This document shows positions 45,062 through 53,008 of a DNA stretch of 64,000 bases, one piece after another. Where the stretch lies: contig CM049986.1 of NCBI GenBank assembly GCA_016630955.3, positions 620,001 to 684,000 on the forward strand, in the 5' to 3' direction. The notes beneath the pieces were generated by a model. It made no database searches. It had not been told where the DNA came from and saw only the letters and a program-made list of their open reading frames with translations. Origin of the DNA: Didymella arachidicola (lineage: Eukaryota; Ascomycota; Dothideomycetes; Pleosporales; Didymellaceae). The number at the start of each line of letters is the position of its first letter. Positions within the stretch are counted from its first letter, which is position 1. The translations under genes and the position numbers were made by a program.

Positions 45062-46384
45062 CTACAGAGCAGCGAAAGCCCAGCCGAAGATACCAATGGC
45101 GCCAGCAAGGAGAACAGCGGGTGCGTTGGCGACAGCAGCGCCGGTGTACTGAGGAAGACCAGGGCTGCTGGCTGAAGGGGTGCTGCTGGGCACACTGGGA
45201 GCTGCGGGAGGAGCTGCGGGAGGGCCAGCAGGAGGGGCCGCAGGAGGGGCAGCAGGAGGAGCCGCAGGAGGAGCCGCAGGAGGGGCAGCAGGAGGAGCCG
45301 CAGGAGGTCCAGCAGGAGGAGCCACAGGAGGTCCAGCAGGAGGAGCCGCAGGAGGAGCCGCAGGAGGTCCAGCAGGAGGGGCCGCAGGAGGGGCAGCAGG
45401 AGGAGCCGCAGGAGGAGCCGCAGGAGGGGCAGCAGGAGGAGCCGCAGGAGGTCCAGCAGGAGGAGCCGCAGGAGGGGCCGCAGGAGGTCCAGCAGGAGGG
45501 GCCGCAGGAGGGGCCGCAGGAGGTCCAGCAGGAGGTCCAGCAGGAGTGGCAGCAGGAGGCGCAGCAGGAGGCGCAGAGGGAGCGGCAGAAGGAGCAGAGC
45601 TGCCGGGGACGCGGATGGTGGAGGTGACCTTGTTGGTAGAAGTGACTGTGGCGGTACCGTTGTTGCCAGTGGGGTAGACCGGGGGCTGGGGAGGCGGTGG
45701 GGGAGGAGCGGTGCAGTAAGACTTGCAAGAGGTGACCGTGATTGTGCTGGTAGTCGTAGTGACCTTTCCGCTTATAGTAACAGGGCAGACGGTGGTGGTG
45801 GTGTAAGTGGTCAGCTCCTGGGTCTTGTTGCCGGTGGCGGTGGTGTAAGTGGTCAGCTCCTGGGTCTTGTTGCTGGTGGGATAAGGCGTAGGGGTGATAA
45901 TGATCGAGGTAGGGTAAGGTGAGGGAGCACCGCAAACCTCCTTCTCGAAGGCTACATAGGTCTCGTAGTCGGACTTGCTGCAACCCTTGCTGACCTTGCC
46001 GGCGACGTCCTTGCCATGAAGGTCACCGCAGATGCAGGCGTAGTCGCAGGGACTGCACTTGCTGCTGGAGATGGCCTCGAAAACGTAGGTTTGAACAGAC
46101 TGAGGAAGCTTCTGGACGGTGCCAACGATGTCCTTGTCGCACTTCTTGGGGACGGGAGAGGCGCTGTAGTGAGCAGTGACATAGGATGTCAAGGTCAGAG
46201 CCGAAGTGACGTAGGTGGTAGTCGTGGAAGACATATTGCTAGACTCGGAAGAGTTGACAGAGTAGACCGGAGGTGGAGGAGGAGGGCTGGGGGTGTAGAC
46301 AGGAGTATACGGCGAATAGACCGGAGGAGGAGGAGCCACTGAAGAGTAAGCTGGGTAGGCGATGGAAGAAACTTGGTAGGCCAT
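45062..46384 (-). CDS. CFEM-like, Pro/Ala-repeat wall protein with GPI-type tail
   Basis: A single exon of 440 aa. The start MAYQVSSIAYPAYSS is followed by Pro-rich sequence (residues 15-45). A Cys-rich block follows at residues about 75-155: KKCDKDIVG, SSKCSPCDYACICGD, VSKGC and FEKEVC. It has seven cysteines and the D-x2-C-x-C core of the CFEM domain, which normally has eight. After it come Thr-rich stretches with a duplicated NKTQELTTYTT unit, a run of six prolines, and then about 130 residues of APPAAPPAG-type repeat. The C-terminus GLPQYTGAAVANAP plus a hydrophobic tail fits a GPI-anchor signal. Intact CFEM proteins work in iron/haem uptake or host contact. There is no N-terminal signal peptide at the annotated ATG, which is odd. 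A TATA-like box lies about 105 bases upstream. Confidence 0.78.
   Translation of the reverse strand: MAYQVSSIAYPAYSSVAPPPPVYSPYTPVYTPSPPPPPPVYSVNSSESSNMSSTTTTYVTSALTLTSYVTAHYSASPVPKKCDKDIVGTVQKLPQSVQTYVFEAISSSKCSPCDYACICGDLHGKDVAGKVSKGCSKSDYETYVAFEKEVCGAPSPYPTSIIITPTPYPTSNKTQELTTYTTATGNKTQELTTYTTTTVCPVTISGKVTTTTSTITVTSCKSYCTAPPPPPPQPPVYPTGNNGTATVTSTNKVTSTIRVPGSSAPSAAPSAPPAAPPAATPAGPPAGPPAAPPAAPPAGPPAAPPAAPPAGPPAAPPAAPPAAPPAAPPAAPPAAPPAGPPAAPPAAPPAGPPVAPPAGPPAAPPAAPPAAPPAAPPAAPPAAPPAGPPAAPPAAPSVPSSTPSASSPGLPQYTGAAVANAPAVLLAGAIGIFGWAFAAL
45205..45590. repeat. coding minisatellite (GGAGCCGCAGGAG-type units)
   Basis: Nested direct repeats of 9- and 15-base modules (plus-strand words GGAGCCGCA, GGGGCAGCA, GGTCCAGCA) fill this segment and encode Ala-Pro-Pro-Ala/Gly on the minus strand. 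Larger blocks of 27-60 bases are repeated with near identity. All units are multiples of three, so length changes keep the frame. Confidence 0.92.
45787..45872. repeat. two direct copies of a NKTQELTTYTT-coding unit
   Basis: A unit of about 42 bases containing GTGGTCAGCTCCTGGGTC occurs twice, at about 45800 and 45842, with few differences. It encodes a duplicated Thr-rich motif with an N-glycosylation sequon. Confidence 0.8.
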
Positions 46385-46490
46385 CTCGAAAGATTTATAG
46401 TCTGTTTCGAACTGAGAACGAAAGTGAGTGTATCAGAGAACAGATGTTCAGCGAGTGGTGCTCTTCTATGTTCCGCTTCAGTACACTCGT

Positions 46491-46496
46491 TATATA
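46491..46496 (-). promoter_or_regulatory. TATA-like box of the CFEM-like gene
   Basis: TATATA lies about 105 bases upstream of the ATG at 46384 with no better candidate nearby. This spacing suggests a leader of roughly 70 bases. Confidence 0.45.
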
Positions 46497-47088
46497 GAAA
46501 ATGTCTCTCAGCACCTCGCCTCGACCGTTTGCGACGTTTGCTAGTGTATGCGACGAGCCGGTGACGCGCGAGAGTGAAAATAACCGCCACACGCATCCGG
46601 AAGACGTCTTTGTCTGAAGTCAAGCACTGTGGAGTTCGGAGGGTCGATATTGCGCTTCCGGATTTGGCCAATTCTGAGGAATGTTGCCTCAACCAATGAA
46701 AACTCTTGCGCAAAGCCTAGTTCCCAATCGAATTGGATGCAATTGCAATAGTTCCCGGAGAAGTAACCGATTTAACGTGGCGCAAAAAGGAGCATAGTGT
46801 GCGGCTTTGCTGCTGCTGCACCTGAAGCAGCCTTCTGAAAGTCCCGCTACGTACTGCTGAAACGCACTTGATCGCATATCAACGAGCACGTTGCATCGAA
46901 GACGGAAAATCAGGCCGTGTGTGCTGTCATAAGCCACTGGTCTCGTGCGGACTTTGCGACGGACTGCGGATGCGCTCGAGCAGCGTCGTCATATCGACAT
47001 GATCTTCCTTCTCCTCTGCCTTATCCAGCCATCCTGTGATGTGTGCGATGTCTTTAATTTGATAATAGCACTCGAAGTGCTCTTTAGC
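46497..47088. other. intergenic, upstream of CFEM-like gene
   Basis: No gene or repeat is seen in this stretch of about 590 bases. Confidence 0.4.
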
Positions 47089-47346
47089 CTATCGTATCGC
47101 GCGTGAACGGTCGTCTTTGGCGCGGAGGTCAGGCTCTGACTGGTTAGCTAGAAGGTTCTGGTAGTATTCATTGAAGTACTCCTTATTTCCACAGCTCTCT
47201 CGTATCGGATACTTTTTCATATAGTCCTTGTAGCGATGCGCTAGGATGTATGGATCCTGTCGAAACGACTTAGCTTCCCTCTCTTCGTGCAGTCTTCGTC
47301 CATATCTGGAGAGTGGCTGGGTCCCATCTCCATAGCCGGAGGACAT
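47089..47346 (-). CDS. possible small charged protein
   Basis: An ATG-initiated frame of 85 aa (MSSGYGDGTQPLSRYGRRLH to the end RAKDDRSRAIR). It is rich in Arg, Glu, Lys and Tyr, with helix-like segments (LAHRYKDYMKKYPIRESCG, EYFNEYYQNLLANQS) and no low complexity. I do not recognise a family. The composition looks more protein-like than most frames of this length here, but without homology it could be chance. It lies downstream of GOT1 on the same strand. Confidence 0.3.
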   Translation of the reverse strand: MSSGYGDGTQPLSRYGRRLHEEREAKSFRQDPYILAHRYKDYMKKYPIRESCGNKEYFNEYYQNLLANQSEPDLRAKDDRSRAIR

Positions 47347-47762
47347 ATTGGCGTATGTAAGCTGTAGTTGTGGCAAGCGTGAGCGGACAATCTCGATTTT
47401 AAAACGTCATCCGATTTGCGACAAAGCACGAGGTGCTTTGTTTCGCAGCGATGCACTTCAAAAGAATGTGAATCGTGCAACAAGAAACAATCGCCTAGGC
47501 CTTTGTTGTGCTGAGACAAGCGCACCTGGCCTTGTACGTCCAAATTATCTCTCGTATCGAATATGTCATGGTATCGTATCCCAATCAGCGCCTAAGGCTG
47601 TACCACATATGCGCCGAATCCCATATCGCAGCGTAATATACAAGTCGGTGTCGGTCGTGCTTGGTCTCTCCTTCGGTGTCCGGAATTGATACACGCAAGA
47701 CCTTCCTTGGATTCCTTCCTATGCTCTTCGTGTGCTCTGCCATGTTTGCCATGGCCGTGGTC
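47347..47762. other. intergenic, 3' of GOT1
   Basis: This stretch of about 416 bases holds the GOT1 3' end and possibly the promoter of the small frame at 47346. Nothing else is recognisable. Confidence 0.4.
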
Positions 47763-48416
47763 CTACACGCTCTCGCCATTTGCAGCAGCACTTGCGCCGC
47801 CCAGGCTGTTGAGCGCCTTAGCAATATATGGTCCTACGATCGGGATTCCTCCAGCAAAGCCTGCTATTGTAGCGAAGAAATCGCCGAACAGAACCAGGAT
47901 ACCGTATAGTTCAATTAGAAATCCAAAGAACGCCCAGCGCATGAGGATGAGTGTGATGCCAGCAGCGAAGGCTGCCGTACCTTTCCACTTTTGTCGTCGC
48001 GCAAAGAACGCGAGTGTCTTCTGGGTGCCGATGATCAGAGTAAGGCCGATCAAGAAGAGTATCTGTCGTTCGTCAGGAGAGCGCGTAAGGAGACAGATGG
48101 AGGGGAGGTACGTTGCCCATGGCCAGCCTGCTAGACGTTAGCTAAGAGAGTCACCCTGGGAAAGACCATACGTACATGGCGCGATCGAAGAACATCATGA
48201 CACCGCCCATAAGAAAGAGTCCGCCTGCATAGTATCAATGTCAGTGCTGTTTTCAGAGCTGTCGCATGCTCGACAGGATAGCCGGTTGCCGTGGATAAGA
48301 GCACACACCCCCTGAGCAGAAGGCGACCCCGATCTCTGTTTATTCGTCAGTACAGAGCCAGACGCTGTGTGGGTTAGGGACGTACTTTGAGTGTCCGAAA
48401 GCCACATAGTAGGCAT
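47763..48416 (-). CDS. got1: Golgi transport protein GOT1
   Basis: Five exons (48416-48386, 48335-48309, 48224-48176, 48127-48112, 48062-47763) give 140 aa, the expected length. Exons 2 and 4 are only 27 and 16 bases. The assembled N-terminal part reads MPTMWLSDTQ/KIGVAFCSGG/GLFLMGGVMMFFDRAM/LAMGN, followed by ILFLIGLTLIIGTQKTLAFF. Four hydrophobic segments are present, and the C-terminus ends in a short polar tail. GOT1 is a small tetraspanning protein of early Golgi membranes needed for ER-Golgi vesicle fusion. The conserved sequence across each junction makes the microexon model secure. All introns are GT-AG. Confidence 0.93.
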
Positions 48417-49124
48417 CTTGAGTGCGAGAGGGCTGGGCGCCTGGAAAATGTGTGTCTATGATGCTGATGAAGGGAAGGATGCGGTGTCAAAAAGGCTGGA
48501 TCGGTGCGGATATATCTGGGGTCGTTGTTCGCTGCCTCACAACTTTGGTTTCGTGTCCCTTCTTCCTGCAGCTGTTGACGCGCCTCGGTCTGCGCTACGG
48601 GACCCACCCTGCTAGCGCGGAGCTCTACGGGATTTCAATTTTTGAGCCTCCGCATTTCGTTCCTCACCAACACAACAGTTCAAATGCCAAGATCGAGTAC
48701 CAATATGCAAGGAATATATGTGTGTTCCTATGGTGCTATGATATAGTGTCCTGTGGTTAAGGTACAACGTAGAACCGCCCTGACAACAGTATGCCCATTT
48801 CGTGCTGCTGTAACTAGGAAGCCTCTTCCCGAGCTCCTGGTATCCCGTCTGATGGGCGAAGAACAATACAGGATCACGATTAAGCCGGAGCGCCTTCTTG
48901 AACCTTGCCTTGAAAGGGGCTTGCGTGGGTGGAAGGTGCTTGACTTTGATGGTCATACATATCATGCTGTTGCTGCCGTATCTTGCTGACCGCGTTCGTC
49001 TGATGCCTGTGACCAACTGCGGCTTATAGCTGCGGTTTATGCTGGGTCCGGACGCTGACATCGACGTGTGCAAGCTTAAGCACGACCATGTTGGTGTTGC
49101 TTTCGTGTAAGAGCGCATGATGGC
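48417..49124. other. intergenic, GOT1 promoter side
   Basis: This 708-base stretch lies between IES6 and GOT1, both on the minus strand. A minus-strand frame of 168 codons overlaps it but shows no motif. It should hold the GOT1 promoter and the IES6 3' end. Confidence 0.45.
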
Positions 49125-49685
49125 TCATTTCAGCACAGTATGTGCACCTCTTGCCGCCAGATATCCTTCATACACGTTCTGTGGCATTGTCCTGATCGTC
49201 CCAAACATCTCCTTATTGTGATATCTCAGTCTCGTCTTCGGATCTGTGTACGGCGCTGGCAGCCCGGTGATATCGCAGTACTTCTTCTGAGCACTTGGGT
49301 GAAAGCTTGGTGCGGACTCGATGTTCGTGTAGGTTGGCGCAGGCCCGGTCACGTTGCCTGCAGCTGCACGCCCGTTCTTCTCAAGCACCAGCCTGTCCAG
49401 GCTCTGCGCGGCTTGTGCGATATTGGGTGGTCGGCCAATGCCAGCTGGTGTTGAGCCGCCTTCAGACGCGATCGCTGGCGTTGACGCGCCGCTGTTGGCT
49501 TGCGTGTTCATCATCGATGCTTCTTTGCGCGATGCTTCGCCAAGTACCTGCTTGAGATTCTTGTTACGGCGCTGCGCTGGCTTCCAGTGCGGGTTACGGA
49601 ACGGCTTGTGGACGGCATGGATGTCGAGCCTATCAAGCAGCGCTTGATGCGTCTTCTCATCAGACTGCGCAGTGAGCGGCGCCAT
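49125..49685 (-). CDS. ies6: INO80 complex subunit Ies6 (YL1 C-terminal domain)
   Basis: A single exon of 186 aa from ATG 49685 (MAPLTAQSDEKTHQAL). An in-frame ATG at 49808 would add 41 residues with little resemblance to the family, so I prefer the shorter form. The N-terminal part has VHKPFRNPHWKPAQRRNKNLKQVL, the Ies6-specific basic region. A Ser/Thr/Ala-rich linker follows. The YL1 C-terminal domain is at residues about 135-180: KKYCDITGLPAPYTDPKTRL and YHNKEMFGTI. Ies6 forms a module with Arp5 in the INO80 chromatin remodeller and couples ATP hydrolysis to nucleosome sliding. ARP5 lies less than 1 kb away on the other strand. Confidence 0.9.
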   Translation of the reverse strand: MAPLTAQSDEKTHQALLDRLDIHAVHKPFRNPHWKPAQRRNKNLKQVLGEASRKEASMMNTQANSGASTPAIASEGGSTPAGIGRPPNIAQAAQSLDRLVLEKNGRAAAGNVTGPAPTYTNIESAPSFHPSAQKKYCDITGLPAPYTDPKTRLRYHNKEMFGTIRTMPQNVYEGYLAARGAHTVLK

Positions 49686-49858
49686 ACTGGAATGATCTAT
49701 ACGACGGTGGTGACTGTGACGAGTTGTATATGGAGCTGTTGATGGGAGCTTGTGGAGGTGGAGCTTGTCCGGCGATCGCCCGAGAACCTTCACTAAGCCG
49801 TTCTGCATCTAACTGTTTTGGTCTTTCACGCCAACAACAACGTGCACGTCACACAAGC
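49686..49858. promoter_or_regulatory. short divergent promoter IES6 / DAD4
   Basis: Only 173 bases separate the two divergent start codons. The region must serve both genes, and it also contains the alternative upstream ATG of IES6. No discrete element can be named. Confidence 0.55.
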
Positions 49859-50237
49859 ATGGTGGGTCACGAGAATGAATGAGAGTAGGAAGGCGGTCTC
49901 GCTGATTTGTGTATTAGGAGAGCCCTCATGAGCACCAGCAGAGCCTCCTGCTCTCACGAATCATCGTCAATGTTGTGGGTGGCCGCCCAATGTAAACACC
50001 TCTATGCACCACTCACGCTGCACACAGGAGAAGCTTAACGAGGCTATCATGATGCTGAACAAGAACCTTCAAGAGATCAACATCCAGAACATGGATACTG
50101 AACTCGTCGCGCAAATGTTCAAGAACTATCAGTCGAACGTTCTGTTCCATCTCGAAGGTAATTGGGTCTCGTAGACCCTACAGATGAACACAACACTGAC
50201 GATGGCAGCAACAAATGGTCTGAAGGATCCTGCTTAA
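49859..50237 (+). CDS. dad4: DASH complex subunit Dad4
   Basis: Four exons (49859-49861, 49918-49974, 50028-50157, 50209-50237) give 72 aa, exactly the family length. The first coding exon is only the ATG; its intron (GTGGGT..TTAG, 56 bases) is followed by [19 protein letters not shown]. The next junction gives [20 protein letters not shown] and [20 protein letters not shown]. The last exon completes [12 protein letters not shown]. Dad4 is a small coiled-coil subunit of the DASH/Dam1 ring, which couples kinetochores to spindle microtubules. It is transcribed divergently from IES6 and in the same direction as ARP5. It is too short and too split for a simple frame search to find. Confidence 0.93.
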
Positions 50238-50647
50238 AAATCCTTCTGCACTCGCTCAGCAGGTCAATACTTGGAGTTCTGCGACTGAGATGGGCTGAGC
50301 TGGTGTAGAGGTACGAGGAAGACGAGATAGGACGCGATGATACCCATAATCAAAGGAAAATGAATATACAAGATAGAACACAGTAGCATGAAAAGAACCT
50401 CTGCTATGGAATGCATACAGTGATCTTGCGCGTGGGAGCTTCAGGCATCACATGTGCCTCCGAGTATGTAGCACACAACACCTCGGGAGTGCTTGGACCA
50501 TCCATGATGCCTTGCAGCTCAGACAACCACGACATGCAACACAACCCCAGCAATCCGCGCCTAGTGACCTACTGACGCTGCCGTGACCACACGACATGAA
50601 TTGAATCTCTCAGCGCCAGCTGTGTCCCAACTTACGACTTCACGACA
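50238..50647. other. intergenic, DAD4 to ARP5
   Basis: This 410-base stretch holds the DAD4 3' end and the ARP5 promoter. It is CA-rich towards the ARP5 start. No other feature is seen. Confidence 0.45.
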
Positions 50648-53008
50648 ATGGCAACCTCTGCAATCGACGATGCGCCAGCCGCCTCGGGGCGCAACTCGCC
50701 CAAGCCTCCGCCGGCGCGCATCTGGAACGTGAGCGAGCCGCCGTTCGAGGGCTACAGACCGATTGATACCGATGGCTACGCGCGCAGCAGTGGAGAGACA
50801 GCTATCATCATCGATAATGGTACACATAGGAGTCGCGAAATGAGCACTTGTCGCAAATGCTAATGATGTGCGCAGGGTCATCAGCAGTACGCGCCGGATG
50901 GTCGTTCGACTCAAAGCCGCGACTCGCAGTGCTGCCGAACATGGCACGATACAGGGATCGCAAGCTCAATCGTACCTTCACTTTCATCGGTTCAGATGTG
51001 TACTCAGACGGCACAGCGCGAGGGCAGTCGAAGCCCATCTATGAGCCAGGGAGCAATATCATAAATAATTGGGATGCTATGGAGGGCGTACTGGACTACT
51101 GCTTCATCAAAATGGGCATCGACGGGCAGTCGGGCAGCATAGACCGGCCCATTGTCATGACAGAGCCGGTGGCCAACTTGGGCTACACAAGGAAAAGTAC
51201 ATACAGCACAGCGCATCAGAACTGACAAGAACACTGACAATTTTGCGACAGCCATGTCTGAAATACTCTTCGAGTGCTACAGCGTGCCCTCCGTCGCATA
51301 CGGCGTCGACTCGCTCTTCTCCTACTCGTACAACGGCGGCCGCAGTGGCTTGATAGTCGATTCCTCATACACTTCGACCCACCTGATACCCGTTGTCGAC
51401 ACGAAGCCCCTTCTCTCACAAGCTACACGTCTCAACTGGGGGCGCTTTCAGTCTGCGCAGTACCTGCTAAAGCTGCTCAGGCTGAAGTATCCCTCGTTCC
51501 CTGGCAAACTTAGCGACACCCAGGCTGAGGACCTGGTCAGGGAGCATTGCTACGTATCGCATAACTACGAGGAAGAGCTCAGCCGCTATCTTGACTGGAC
51601 AGGGCTGGAGGACCGCGATCGCATCATCCAAACGCCGTTCACTGAACAAGTTGTGGTCCAGAAGACAGAGGAAGAGCTAGCAATAGCAGCAGAGAAGCGC
51701 AAAGAGAGTGGTCGACGGTTGCAGGCTCAAGCTGCCAAGATGCGACTGGAGAAGCTCAAGAAGAAGGAAGAGGAATTCGAATACTACGTGCAGCTACAGG
51801 CACAGCTACAAGAAATACCTACGAAGAAGGAGAAGGCACGAGTGCTCGAGTCCAACGATTTCGACGACGAGGGCCAGCTTGACAAGCGAGTCAAGGAGCT
51901 CGAGAAGTCGATCAAGAAAACACGAAATAAGGACCTGGGTGATGACGCGGAGGAAGAGCAGCAGGAAGAGCCCACGTTCCCTTTGCTTGAGGTTCCAGAC
52001 GACCAGCTCGACGAGGAGGGCATCAAGCAAAAGCGGCAACAGCGACTTATGAAGTCAAACTACGACGCCCGACTGCGTGCACGAGTAGAGAAAGAAGCCG
52101 AGAAGGCTCGACAGGCAGAAGAGCAACGTCTCGACGACGAGCGACGAGAAGCCGACCCAGAAGGCTGGATCGGCGAGCGCCGCATTGCACGACAGACTAT
52201 TGTACAGAAGATGAAAGACCGCGAGCGCCTAAAGGCAGAGCTAGGCAACCGCAAGTCACTTGCCAACCAGATGCGCATGAAGTCTATCGCCAACTTGGCC
52301 TCTGACGCGCCGTCCAAAAAGCGCCGTCGTGGCGGAGGAGACGACGACACCTTCGGTGCTGACGACGCAGACTGGGGTGTCTACCGCACGATCGCCACAG
52401 GTGAAGGATCGGACGACGAAGAGGAGGAAGACCTTTCCAAAGCACTGAAGGACATTGAAGGCCAACTACTCGAGCACGACCCCAACTTCACTGAAGATTC
52501 AACTCGAGAAGCGCAGACAGATTGGACGAAGAGCGTCCTTCACGCTTTTTTCCACGGCCCGTACCCTTACGACCCTGAGTCGCAGCGCGAAGCACATCAA
52601 CTGCATCTTAACGTCGAGCGCATCCGTGTTCCGGAAGTCGTCTTCCAGCCTTCTATCGCTGGTCTCGATCAAGCAGGCATTGTAGAGATAGCATCTACAA
52701 TACTTACCGAGCGACTAGCAAATAACTCACGGAGGGACGACGTGCTCAATGACATTTTCCTTACGGGTGGCAATACGATGTTCCAAGGCTTTGAGGAGAG
52801 GCTGAGGAACGAGCTCAGGGCCGTCTTGCCAGCTGAGCAGACCATGAAGGTCAGGAGGGCGAAGGACTGTGTGCTGGACAGCTGGCGAGGTGCAGCGCAG
52901 TGGGGTAGTAAGAAGGAGAATAGGCGTAACTTCATCACAAAAGCTGAATGGGCTGAGAAGGGCGGGGAGTACATCAAGGAGCATGACCTGGGTAATGCAT
53001 TGGGTTAA
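50648..53008 (+). CDS. arp5: actin-related protein Arp5 (INO80 subunit)
   Basis: Three exons (50648-50819, 50876-51196, 51252-53008) give 749 aa, typical for Arp5. The actin-fold start ETAIIIDN/GSSAVRAGW carries the first phosphate loop. The second phosphate loop region is SGLIVDSSYTSTHLIPV. Between the actin halves is the large Arp5-specific insertion (residues about 290-560), a long charged coiled coil (EEELAIAAEKRKESGRRLQ, RLEKLKKKEEEF) with acidic blocks. The fold closes with DVLNDIFLTGGNTMFQGFEE and the C-terminal AWRG-like segment (LDSWRGAAQWGS). Arp5 acts in the nucleus with Ies6 in the INO80 remodeller. Gene position next to IES6 agrees with this. Confidence 0.95.

Noticed and set aside
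45121..45677. Long plus-strand frames (Glu/Gln-rich and Gly/Ala-rich) opposite the CFEM-like gene
   Set aside because: They are products of the repeat array, whose units of 3n bases lack stops in several frames. Only the minus-strand frame has unique domains on both sides.
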